Shown here piece by piece: positions 33,812 to 41,523 of a stretch of 41,779 nt of DNA. A program made the position numbers and the translations under genes. The notes under the pieces were generated by a model. The model had not been told where the DNA came from, searched no databases, and was given only the letters and a program-made list of their open reading frames with translations. Each line of letters starts with the position of its first letter. Positions within the stretch are counted from its first letter, which is position 1. The stretch spans positions 1-41,779 of the forward strand of contig WQWA01000016.1 of NCBI GenBank assembly GCA_009785505.1, written 5' to 3'. This DNA comes from Bacteroidales bacterium. GTDB taxonomy: Bacteria > Bacteroidota > Bacteroidia > Bacteroidales > P3.

Positions 33812-35182
33812 CTAACTCATCATTTCCGTAAGGGCTTCGCGAAATTTGTAATGTTCGATGAGTGCAGCAACTTTTTGTGGAATGACTTTGATTTCCTCCA
33901 CAATTTCTTTGTCAAGAGTTGTCAATTCTAGACATTCCGGAACTTTTCCTTCGTAATATTTATCAATCAAAACGATTGTTCGGTTTACAAAATTTCCAAA
34001 AATCGCTAACAATTCGCTGTTGTTTCGGGTTTGGAAATCTTTCCATGTAAAATCATTGTCTTTAGTTTCCGGTGCGGTTGCCGTGAGTACATAGCGCAAA
34101 ACATCTTGCTGATTTGGGAATTCTTGCAGGTATTCATGCAACCAAACTGCCCAATTTCTCGATGTGGAAATTTTGTCATTTTCCAAATTCAAAAATTCAT
34201 TGGCGGGCACGTTTTCAGGTAAAATATAGGAGCCTTCGGCTTTCAACATGGCCGGAAAAATAATGCAGTGGAACACGATATTATCTTTTCCAATAAAATG
34301 TACCAGCTTGGTTTCTTCGTCTTTCCAGTATTTTTCCCAATCCGGACGTAATTCTTTTGTAGCCGAAATATAGCCGATAGGTGCGTCAAACCAAACATAC
34401 AGCACCTTCCCTTCTGAATTTTCGAGCGGAACTTTTATGCCCCAATCCAAATCACGTGTGACGGCACGAGGTTGTAATCCCATGTCAATCCATGATTTGC
34501 ATTGTCCGTAAACATTAGGCTTCCATTCTTTATGTTCTTCCAAAATCCATTGTTTGAAAAAATCGTCGTATTCGTTCAGAGGCAGATACCAATGTTTAGT
34601 TTCTTTCAAAATCGGCGTGTTTCCGCTGATTGCAGATTTCGGATTAATCAAATCCGTTGCATTTAGCGATGTTCCGCATTGTTCGCATTGATCGCCGTAA
34701 GCGTTGAGATTGTGGCAATGCGGACATTCGCCGGTGATGTAGCGGTCTGCCAAAAATTGATTGTTCGCTTCATCAAAATATTGCTCTGTTGTTTTTTCAA
34801 TAAATTTTCCGGTGTCGTAAAGTTTTTTGAAAAACTCGGAAGCGGTTTCGTGATGTACTTGATTGGTTGTTCGTGAATAAATATCCAATGAAATTCCAAA
34901 ATCTTCGAACGATTTTTTAATAATTTCGTGATATCTGTCGACAATATCCTGTGGTGTAACGCCTAGCTGACGGGCTTTTATCGTAATCGGCACGCCGTGC
35001 TCGTCGCTTCCGCCGATAAAAACGACATCTTGATTTGTGGAGCGCAAATAGCGGACATAAATATCTGCAGGCACGTAAACGCCCGCCAAATGCCCGATAT
35101 GAATGGGTCCATTTGCGTAAGGAAGTGCGGTTGTAACGGTATAGCGCTTGAAGTTTTTAACGTTGGGTTGTTGAAAATTCAT
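33812..35182 (-). CDS. metG: Methionyl-tRNA synthetase, frameshifted near its 3' end
   Basis: MetRS charges tRNA-Met and is essential. This frame covers 456 residues: the catalytic core with the HIGH motif in [10 protein letters not shown], the zinc-binding knuckles [18 protein letters not shown], the KMSKS-like [13 protein letters not shown] and [24 protein letters not shown]. It stops after REALTEMMS because of an apparent one-base loss; the anticodon-binding remainder continues in another frame down to 33501. Loss of that domain should abolish function, so either the sequence is wrong at this base or another metG exists. A consensus -7 box lies at 35225-35232. Confidence 0.93.
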   Translation of the reverse strand: MNFQQPNVKNFKRYTVTTALPYANGPIHIGHLAGVYVPADIYVRYLRSTNQDVVFIGGSDEHGVPITIKARQLGVTPQDIVDRYHEIIKKSFEDFGISLDIYSRTTNQVHHETASEFFKKLYDTGKFIEKTTEQYFDEANNQFLADRYITGECPHCHNLNAYGDQCEQCGTSLNATDLINPKSAISGNTPILKETKHWYLPLNEYDDFFKQWILEEHKEWKPNVYGQCKSWIDMGLQPRAVTRDLDWGIKVPLENSEGKVLYVWFDAPIGYISATKELRPDWEKYWKDEETKLVHFIGKDNIVFHCIIFPAMLKAEGSYILPENVPANEFLNLENDKISTSRNWAVWLHEYLQEFPNQQDVLRYVLTATAPETKDNDFTWKDFQTRNNSELLAIFGNFVNRTIVLIDKYYEGKVPECLELTTLDKEIVEEIKVIPQKVAALIEHYKFREALTEMMS

Positions 35183-35216
35183 AATTATTGTGTAAAATTT
35201 GCTTGACTTTTTTAAT

Positions 35217-35232
35217 TAACTTTGCAAAGTTA
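35217..35232. promoter_or_regulatory. Back-to-back -7 boxes forming one palindrome (metG / serine hydrolase)
   Basis: TAACTTTG (35217-35224, plus) abuts CAAAGTTA (35225-35232, TAACTTTG on minus), a perfect 16-base palindrome. On the minus strand TTCG (35253-35256) stands 20 bases upstream as a near-consensus -33 box for metG. For the plus direction no good TTTG is found. The two predicted transcripts would overlap by about a dozen bases. Confidence 0.6.
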
Positions 35233-35265
35233 GGAAAAAAATCGCAAAAAAACGAAAAAAAATTG

Positions 35266-36492
35266 ATGAAAAAATATCTTCGCAAGATACTTCGACTGCT
35301 TGTTTATATGCCGATAAATCAAAAAATCTTTGTTTTGCTGGCCATAGGAGGCTTTTCTCTTTATGCAAATATCGACCGAAAACAAATAAAAAAACACGAG
35401 CCTGTTTGTGTTGAAGTCAAAATACAAACTGCTAGCGACTCGGCAACACATGCCCGAATTTATAACATCGTATCAAAAGCCTTTGCCGAAGGACGTTTCA
35501 ACGGACACATTATTTATGCGGAAAACGGCAGAGTTTTGTTCAATTCTTATTTTGGTTTTGAAGATATCCGAACAAGACGAATACCGCTGTCCGACACATC
35601 AATTTTTCAATTAGCATCAACAAGTAAACCTATTACAGCCATAGCGGTTCTAATGTTGCACGAAGCCGGACGATTGGATATCAACAATCCGGTGGTTACC
35701 TATCTGTCCGATTTTCCGTTTCAGACGATAACCGTAAAACAACTTTTGCAACACCGCTCGGGATTGCCGAATTATATGCACGTTGCCCACAGAAATTGGG
35801 ACACCCGCCAGTTTATGACCAATGCAGATATCACACCGTTAATCGTAAGAACCGGTGCTAGATTGATGTTTAATCCCGGCGCTAGATTTCATTACAACAA
35901 CACAAATTATGCCTATTTGGCATGCATTATTGAGGCAGTAAGCGGACAATCATTTCCGGAATTTATGAATCGTCGGATTTTTCAACCGCTCGGCATGTAT
36001 AATACATACGTTTTTGAATGGGAGAAACGCAACACGTATCGTGCGATGAGAGGTTACGATTTCACGAACAGACGTGGTTTCTTCGCCCGACAACCGGATT
36101 ATTTGGACGGCGTAATGGGCGACAAAGGTATTTTTGCAACGGCAAACGACTTGTTTATCTTTGATCAAGCATTACATAATAACAGACTTATTTCGAGAGA
36201 ATTGTTGGAGCTGGCTTTCACGCCCGCCCGACCTTTCGACGAACGGCATCGGCGAGATTACGGTTTAGGTTTTCGTTTGAGGCTAAACGATGATGATCAA
36301 GTTGTTGCCTTTCACCACGGCTGGTGGAGAGGTTTTCGCACGTTTTATGTTCACGATTTTAAGAATGGGCGAACCTTGATTTGGCTCAATAATCGCAGTG
36401 ATGTTCGAGTTGTTTCGCTTATCGCTGAAATCCTTGAATATGGAGACATTTCCGATGATGATGACCCTGTTTTGGGAGGTGGAGGAGAATGA
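35266..36492 (+). CDS. Serine hydrolase of the beta-lactamase/class C family
   Basis: A 408-residue protein with an N-terminal membrane anchor or signal (INQKIFVLLAIGGFSLYA). The penicillin-binding fold motifs are STSK (SxxK nucleophile, in FQLASTSKPITAIAVLML), YNNTNYAYL (YxN) and HHGWWRG (HxG). VKQLLQHRSGLPNYM is typical of class C-like esterases and peptidases. The substrate is unknown; beta-lactamase activity should not be assumed. I chose the ATG at 35266 because an earlier ATG at 35188 lies before the promoter box and has a lysine-rich, non-signal start. The very C-terminus is Asp/Gly-rich (DISDDDDPVLGGGGE). A multi-stem repeat follows the stop. Confidence 0.88.
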   Translation: MKKYLRKILRLLVYMPINQKIFVLLAIGGFSLYANIDRKQIKKHEPVCVEVKIQTASDSATHARIYNIVSKAFAEGRFNGHIIYAENGRVLFNSYFGFEDIRTRRIPLSDTSIFQLASTSKPITAIAVLMLHEAGRLDINNPVVTYLSDFPFQTITVKQLLQHRSGLPNYMHVAHRNWDTRQFMTNADITPLIVRTGARLMFNPGARFHYNNTNYAYLACIIEAVSGQSFPEFMNRRIFQPLGMYNTYVFEWEKRNTYRAMRGYDFTNRRGFFARQPDYLDGVMGDKGIFATANDLFIFDQALHNNRLISRELLELAFTPARPFDERHRRDYGLGFRLRLNDDDQVVAFHHGWWRGFRTFYVHDFKNGRTLIWLNNRSDVRVVSLIAEILEYGDISDDDDPVLGGGGE

Positions 36493-36495
36493 ATG

Positions 36496-36570
36496 CGTCA
36501 TTCCCGCGAAAGCGGCAACCCCGAGCCAATCCCCTACAGCAAGGGGATTGCGGGTCAAGCCCGCAATGAC
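36496..36570. repeat. Multi-stem palindromic repeat (GTCATTCCCGC type)
   Basis: An outer pair GTCATT...AATGAC encloses the stems AATCCCC/GGGGATT and ATTGCGGG/CCCGCAAT, with CCCGCGAAAGCGG at the left. It lies between the serine hydrolase stop and the butyrate kinase start. It looks like a genome-wide repeat type of REP character. Confidence 0.75.
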
Positions 36571-36602
36571 AAACAAAAACTAAAATCAAAAAACAAAAAC
36601 AT

Positions 36603-37679
36603 ATGGACACAATTAACATTTTAGCGATCAATCCGGGATCAACATCTACGAAGATTGCGGTTTTCGAAAATTCCAAGCAAATTTTCTTGAAAAGTATTAA
36701 ACATCCTACTGAGGAATTAGCGCCGTTTGCAACGATTACGGACCAGTATGAGTTTCGCAAAAACACCATTTTGAACGAGCTCAAACATGATGGAATCGAC
36801 ATCAATAGCATTAACGTTATTATTGGATGCGGAGGCTTGATAAAGCCAATCACGTCAGGAGTTTACGAAGTAAACGAAGCAATGAAAAACGATTTGCGTA
36901 TAGGCGTATTGGGACTACATGCCAGCAATCTGGGCGGTTTGATTGCCGACGACATTGCAAAAACACTTCCCGGTGCAAAAGCCTATATTGCCGATCCGGT
37001 TGTTGTTGACGAAATGGATGACATTGCACGTGTATCGGGACATCCGGCTTTCGAGCGTGTGTCTATTTTTCATGCGCTAAACTCAAAAGCAGTTTCTCGT
37101 CTCTATGCCCAAAGTATTGGCAAAAAATACGAAGAGCTAAATTTAATCGTTGCTCATTTGGGTGGCGGCGTTAGTGTCGGAGCACACCGAAAAGGTCAAG
37201 TTATCGATGTGAATAATGCTCTCGACGGCGACGGCCCGTTTTCTCCGGAACGTTCGGGAGGCTTGCCCGTTGGTGCTTTGGCAAGAGCATGTTTCAGTGG
37301 AAAATACACTCTTGACGACATCAAGAAAATGATTACCGGAAAAGGCGGATACGTTGCTTATTTGGACACAAATGATGCATATGAGGTTGAAAAAGCGGCC
37401 GCTGCCGGCGACCAAAAAGCGGCGTTTATTCAAGATGCATTGGCCTATCAAGTATCCAAAGAAATCGGTGCAATGTCAACCGTTCTGAAAGGCGAAATAG
37501 ATGCAGTTATTTTGACCGGAGGTATTGCCTACGGAAAGCCTTTTGTTGATGCAGTTACCGAGCGAGTCAAGCATCTTGGACATATCTATGTCCACCCGGG
37601 CGAAGGAGAAATGGAAGCCTTAGCAATGAACGGGTTGTTGGTTGCAACAGGTCAGATAACTCCGAAAATTTATAGTTAA
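36603..37679 (+). CDS. buk: Butyrate kinase
   Basis: Buk converts butyryl phosphate plus ADP to butyrate plus ATP, the last step of one butyrate route, and is reversible. The 358-residue protein belongs to the acetokinase/ASKHA family: NPGSTSTKIAVFEN at the N-terminus (phosphate-1), HLGGGVSVGAHRKGQVIDVNNALDGDGPFSPERSGGLP at about residues 185-220, and the adenosine motif ILTGGIAYGKPF near 300. The companion phosphotransbutyrylase (ptb) gene is not adjacent. It may act on branched acyl phosphates as well. No clear promoter; a repeat element fills the space upstream. Confidence 0.95.
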   Translation: MDTINILAINPGSTSTKIAVFENSKQIFLKSIKHPTEELAPFATITDQYEFRKNTILNELKHDGIDINSINVIIGCGGLIKPITSGVYEVNEAMKNDLRIGVLGLHASNLGGLIADDIAKTLPGAKAYIADPVVVDEMDDIARVSGHPAFERVSIFHALNSKAVSRLYAQSIGKKYEELNLIVAHLGGGVSVGAHRKGQVIDVNNALDGDGPFSPERSGGLPVGALARACFSGKYTLDDIKKMITGKGGYVAYLDTNDAYEVEKAAAAGDQKAAFIQDALAYQVSKEIGAMSTVLKGEIDAVILTGGIAYGKPFVDAVTERVKHLGHIYVHPGEGEMEALAMNGLLVATGQITPKIYS

Positions 37680-37684
37680 AATTT

Positions 37685-37713
37685 GTAGGGGCGGGTTTGA
37701 AACCTGCCCCTAC
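37685..37713. terminator. Two-way terminator-like GTAGGGG hairpin
   Basis: GTAGGGGCGGGTT and AACCTGCCCCTAC pair with one mismatch. It lies between the convergent butyrate kinase and DUF4270 genes. T runs are weaker than in the two sister copies. Confidence 0.75.
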
Positions 37714-37716
37714 TGT

Positions 37717-39375
37717 TTATCTTGATAAAAGCGTATAAACAATCTCCAAACGCATACGCCGGTTGTCGTCTACAGGAAGTCCGGGACCGTATATAGATGT
37801 AATATCCGGAAGGAAAAGTCGATTAGCAGGAAAGATGGTCAGCGGAGGATTTGCCGCATCAGGATCCAACAAAAGATTTTGAATATGTCGTGTTAAAATA
37901 ATACGGTATTCATTTCTTCCGCCTCTTGTATTGTGAACTCCACCTATTGTAACACCGTGGTCGCGTATACTCTGCTGCTGCCAAACCAGTCGTTCGATCT
38001 CCGTCAAAGGCTCCTTAACAATGGTGTCCGTAAAAATTCCAACATTAAGCGACGGCGTTGGTGTAAAACGTCCATTCGCTGAAGGGTACAAAACCAAACT
38101 AGCTTGATTGATAACCATTCTTTTTCTTGTAGTGTCAATTCTACTGACAGCGTTGCCGTCAAAAATAGTATCAAAAACAAGTTCAAGTTCTAACAGACGA
38201 TGAATATCCGGCATTTCTATACGGGCAAGCGACCCAAAAAACGACTGAAGAAAAACCATATTTTGACCTAAAGCCGTATCCGTTCCATTAATTTGATTTG
38301 CCAAATCATCCGATTGTGTGGAACGATCGATGTTGATGTAGTTATAAGTCATACCGCTCCAAAAACCGAACGAATACAGTTTTATTCTGGGTACGATGGT
38401 ATCCCTGGTAATTGAAACGCCGTCCACAACATCAGTCACAGTTGTCATTCTTCTATAGTGAACTTGAATTTGCGGCGCAATATTAGCTCCGGTAAAGTCA
38501 AAATTGATGATATTTCCACGGCCTTCGACTTGTTCAGGATGTGTTTGGATGTATAATCCGTTGATTTTACTCACAAATGACGCTGTTGTGTTAGAATCGG
38601 TCTGTACTAAATCTGCACTCGTACGCAAAAGTCTCTCTCCAAATTCCCTGCCGCCTATACCGCCTGTAATATTAGGGTACATCGGAATCCGCAAAGTGGC
38701 AACATGCCGCATTTCTAAGATCGAGTCCCCTGTATTGTCGTGATTTCTTATGATTGAATCTGCTGTATTGTCATGATTTCTTACCGTTGCAAAAATCGGT
38801 ATTGAATCTCGAAGATTAGGTCTAACTTCCAAATTTGACACTATTGTTCCTCCACCATTTTTTTGCCCACGAGAATCATTGCTAAAGTAGGTTCGCAAAA
38901 GAGTCAATGTGTCAATAAGTACCGGTTCTGCCAATTCGCCGATGCTTATTGTGAATGGGTCCAACTCAGCGCCTTCTGCCTGGGGAGGATAAACACCTGC
39001 ATAAACTAAAATCATGACGACCGAATCAATGCCTAAAAAATCACCACGCACAGTATCCCAACGAAACATTTCGTCAATTTGTGAAATAAGATCAACCGAG
39101 ATTGTCCCGAAAGCGGCGTTTTTGAAGCTTCCCAACGCAAAAAACGAACGTCCACTGGTCATACCGGGCAAATCTTTGATCGTATAAGCGGTAAGGCGCA
39201 GACTTTCGTGTGTATTGTTGAAGTGTGCCCCAATAAATTCGTTATCAGGCTGAAGTCCACTACCGATCTCAGATGTCAAATCCGGTCTGCAAGATATAAA
39301 AATCACAGAAAATGCACATGCAAAAGCAAGGAGGCGGACAAAAAGATTATTTTGGATACGTTGAAAAGCAGTCAT
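37717..39375 (-). CDS. DUF4270 family outer-membrane-associated lipoprotein
   Basis: A 552-residue lipoprotein with signal peptide LLAFACAFSVIFISC (Cys 29), followed by RPDLTSEIGSGLQPDNEF. This and the strand-rich body with DSVVMILVYAG, IGELAEPV, a RIEMPDI segment and a late ANRLFLPDITSIYG agree with DUF4270. Function is unknown. A perfect-length tandem duplication of 33 bases encodes RNHDNTADSII and RNHDNTGDSIL (38731-38796). It follows the GT5-like gene by 33 bases; this pairing of DUF4270 with a short glycogen-synthase-like gene is one I recognise from Bacteroidetes, which hints at a shared envelope or storage polysaccharide role. Confidence 0.85.
   Translation of the reverse strand: MTAFQRIQNNLFVRLLAFACAFSVIFISCRPDLTSEIGSGLQPDNEFIGAHFNNTHESLRLTAYTIKDLPGMTSGRSFFALGSFKNAAFGTISVDLISQIDEMFRWDTVRGDFLGIDSVVMILVYAGVYPPQAEGAELDPFTISIGELAEPVLIDTLTLLRTYFSNDSRGQKNGGGTIVSNLEVRPNLRDSIPIFATVRNHDNTADSIIRNHDNTGDSILEMRHVATLRIPMYPNITGGIGGREFGERLLRTSADLVQTDSNTTASFVSKINGLYIQTHPEQVEGRGNIINFDFTGANIAPQIQVHYRRMTTVTDVVDGVSITRDTIVPRIKLYSFGFWSGMTYNYINIDRSTQSDDLANQINGTDTALGQNMVFLQSFFGSLARIEMPDIHRLLELELVFDTIFDGNAVSRIDTTRKRMVINQASLVLYPSANGRFTPTPSLNVGIFTDTIVKEPLTEIERLVWQQQSIRDHGVTIGGVHNTRGGRNEYRIILTRHIQNLLLDPDAANPPLTIFPANRLFLPDITSIYGPGLPVDDNRRMRLEIVYTLLSR
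38731..38796. repeat. 33-bp tandem duplication in the DUF4270 gene
   Basis: Two copies starting TGTATTGTCGTGATTTCTTA (38731) and TGTATTGTCATGATTTCTTA (38764) keep the frame and duplicate 11 residues. The 3' ends of the units have diverged. Confidence 0.75.
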
Positions 39376-39408
39376 TGGTATTTTTTTTTGCAGGCAAGTG
39401 CCGGACGC

Positions 39409-40215
39409 TTATTTTGAAAGAATTTTATTATAGAATTTCGTACTGTCGGCAAAAAAAGTTTCTTCGCCTTTGTAAGGCATCACCGGCGTTCGTGTTTTTT
39501 TTGCGTGTGCGATGAGTTCGGGAGCCACACCCTCTTCGGCGATAATAACTCCGTCTGCCAGATCAATTGCGGCTTTCATAAGATCAAGATACGTCGTTTC
39601 GTTGTACCGTTCCAAATCCTTTGCCGGAATTTTATCGAATTTGAGTTTGTTGATCAACTTTTTGTTGACTTTTCCTTTGAATGTTTCGTTGTGAAGTGAA
39701 ATAACGACCTTCACATCTTTGTACATCGGGTTGTTTTTGTAGAACCGACGAATGTAAAGCGGCAGTAAGCATGCAAACCACCCTTTCCCATGGACGACAT
39801 CGGGCTTCCAACTCAACTTCATGGTTGTTTCGACAACGCCCCTTGCGAAAAAAATCAGTTTGACGGCCGTATCGTCATAAGGCTTTCCTGTTCTATCCAG
39901 ATGTCCTTTTTTACTGAAAAAATCTTCGTTGTCCACAAAATAAACTTGCATTTTTGCACTGGGCAGCGAGGCAACTTTGACAATCAGCGGATAATCCACA
40001 TCATCAATGACGATATTCATGCCTGAGAGGCGGATCACTTCGTGCAATTGATTTCTGCGTTCATTGATTGTGCCGTATTTAGGCATAAATACACGGATGT
40101 CGTTTTCATTTTCTAATACAAACTGTGGAAAATTTCGTGCAGCCAAAGCCAGCGACGACTCCTTCGTATAGGGATACATTTCTTGGTTTGCGTATAAAAT
40201 CTTGGGATTCTCCAT
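39409..40215 (-). CDS. Short GT5-type glycogen/starch synthase-like protein
   Basis: A 268-residue protein resembling only the N-terminal (acceptor) half of GT5 glycogen synthases: KILYANQEMYPYTKESSLALAARNF, VFMPKYGTINERRNQLHEVIRLSG, DDTAVKLIFFARGVVETT, WKPDVVHGKGWFACLLPLYIRR and VVISLHNETFKGK. It lacks the C-terminal nucleotide-sugar domain with its E-x7-E motif, so catalysis as a full synthase is doubtful. The ATG at 40215 is chosen because the promoter (40239-40270) lies within the longer frame. Short versions of this protein beside DUF4270 recur in Bacteroidetes as I recall them; a regulatory or specialised sugar-transfer role is possible. Confidence 0.82.
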   Translation of the reverse strand: MENPKILYANQEMYPYTKESSLALAARNFPQFVLENENDIRVFMPKYGTINERRNQLHEVIRLSGMNIVIDDVDYPLIVKVASLPSAKMQVYFVDNEDFFSKKGHLDRTGKPYDDTAVKLIFFARGVVETTMKLSWKPDVVHGKGWFACLLPLYIRRFYKNNPMYKDVKVVISLHNETFKGKVNKKLINKLKFDKIPAKDLERYNETTYLDLMKAAIDLADGVIIAEEGVAPELIAHAKKTRTPVMPYKGEETFFADSTKFYNKILSK

Positions 40216-40238
40216 TCGCAGAGGGCATAATTTTTTTG

Positions 40239-40270
40239 CAAAGTTACAAAAAATTATTGAATTTACCAAA
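40239..40270 (-). promoter_or_regulatory. Bacteroidetes promoter of the GT5-like/DUF4270 operon
   Basis: On the minus strand TTTG (40267-40270), 20 bases, TAACTTTG (40239-40246); extended upstream box ATTTGGTA. Divergent from the next promoter. Confidence 0.87.
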
Positions 40271-40303
40271 TGTTATGTTTTTTGCGGATTTTTGTATCAG
40301 ATA

Positions 40304-40335
40304 TTTGGTTGGTTCGATTTTTTTTTGTAACTTCG
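40304..40335 (+). promoter_or_regulatory. Bacteroidetes promoter of the lamin-tail T9SS protein
   Basis: TTTG (40304-40307, within ATTTGGTT), 20 bases, TAACTTCG (40328-40335, one base off consensus). The leader is about 50 bases. Confidence 0.75.
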
Positions 40336-40393
40336 CAGTCTGAAAACAACCAAAGAATAAATTTTAATTTCCCGAATTCAATACTAACTGCAT

Positions 40394-41515
40394 ATGAAAA
40401 AACTTTCACTAATTTTTTTGTACACATTGATTCCATTCTTTCTGTTTGCCCAGCAATACAGGATTATCATCAGCGAATTGATGTACCAAACGCCTTTCAA
40501 CGAGGGCAGGATTCCTTACCTTTATAATGGGGAGTTTGCAAGTATTTTCAACTACGGAAATGTCCAAATAGATATTTCAGGCTGGTCTGTAGTTAGCGAC
40601 GGACAAGGACAAACGTTTACATTTCCTCAAGGAAGCATCATGCAGCCAAGAGCCCGATTTTTTGTAGCACATACCAATGCTCATCTCAATTTCAGATTAG
40701 AGCATTTGTTCGACTGGTTTGCTTTAGGGGTAAATGACAGAGTTTTTTACGAAAGTCGGATTATCCATGCCAATGCCGGAGAGAGCTTCAGACTGTACCG
40801 AGCTGACGGTACTATGCAGGATAGTATATTTTACGAAGGCACCAGTCGAAGAACCCAAAATCCCCGACTGGAAGCCTTTAATGCAAACGGAACTCCCGGC
40901 AGCGCATGTGTTTCCTTACAACGACGCAATGTTACCGTTGATGAAAATGGAGCTATTGTTTTTTGTCGTTTGGATTGGGCTACCAACAGGGTTGCACTAA
41001 CACGCTATCCAATCTTGACACTCACAGAAAATGGAATACCTGTTTTTCAGGTTGGGTTTTCATACGATGCTTCCGGCAATCGCATAGGAAGAAGAACGAT
41101 TATGCTTCCTGCCCCGCAAGTAGCACCACTGCACGGAGCAAGCCTAGCTAGTGCTATGGCAAAAAATGCTGAAGAAGAAAATAATTACATTCTTGGCCGA
41201 GAAGAGCCTCTTGCTTTCGGAATGCCTGAAAATAGTGAAGGGTTTGATAATTTCTATACCGACAGATTGAACGAAAGCGATGTCGTCATTTTCCCAAATC
41301 CGACAAGAGGGGCGTTAGCGGTTGAGATTCGGAATATGAATTTGGAAATTCCGCATCAGATAACAGTTTTGAGTCTTAACGGATCAATTGTTTTTCAAAG
41401 AAACAATGTCGAAAGTTTCACAGAGATAGATCTTTCTTCACGCCCAAGAGGTGTATATTTACTGCGGATTTCTTCACCCGATTCGTTTATTACCTGGACA
41501 ATCATTAAAGAATAA
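40394..41515 (+). CDS. Secreted lamin-tail-domain protein with T9SS sorting signal
   Basis: A 373-residue protein. A signal peptide (MKKLSLIFLYTLIPFFLFAQ) is followed by a lamin-tail-like domain (residues about 23-130: IIISELMYQTP, ASIFNYGNVQIDISGWSVVS, FPQGSIMQPRARFFVAH). Near residue 225 FSYDASGNRIGRR resembles a single RHS/YD-type repeat unit. The C-terminal 80 residues are a T9SS sorting domain (VVIFPNPTRGALAVEIR, SLNGSIVFQR, SRPRGVYLLRI). It is therefore exported and probably attached to the cell surface. It shares a transcript with the following gene, whose start codon lies 8 bases past its stop. Ligand or enzymatic role unknown; no catalytic motif seen. Confidence 0.85.
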   Translation: MKKLSLIFLYTLIPFFLFAQQYRIIISELMYQTPFNEGRIPYLYNGEFASIFNYGNVQIDISGWSVVSDGQGQTFTFPQGSIMQPRARFFVAHTNAHLNFRLEHLFDWFALGVNDRVFYESRIIHANAGESFRLYRADGTMQDSIFYEGTSRRTQNPRLEAFNANGTPGSACVSLQRRNVTVDENGAIVFCRLDWATNRVALTRYPILTLTENGIPVFQVGFSYDASGNRIGRRTIMLPAPQVAPLHGASLASAMAKNAEEENNYILGREEPLAFGMPENSEGFDNFYTDRLNESDVVIFPNPTRGALAVEIRNMNLEIPHQITVLSLNGSIVFQRNNVESFTEIDLSSRPRGVYLLRISSPDSFITWTIIKE

Positions 41516-41523
41516 TTGCTGGT

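Noticed and set aside
33800-33815. Programmed ribosomal frameshift in metG
   Set aside because: Slipping back from AGT onto GAG gives no re-pairing, there is no slippery heptamer, and MetRS is not known to use recoding. A one-base deletion explains it better.
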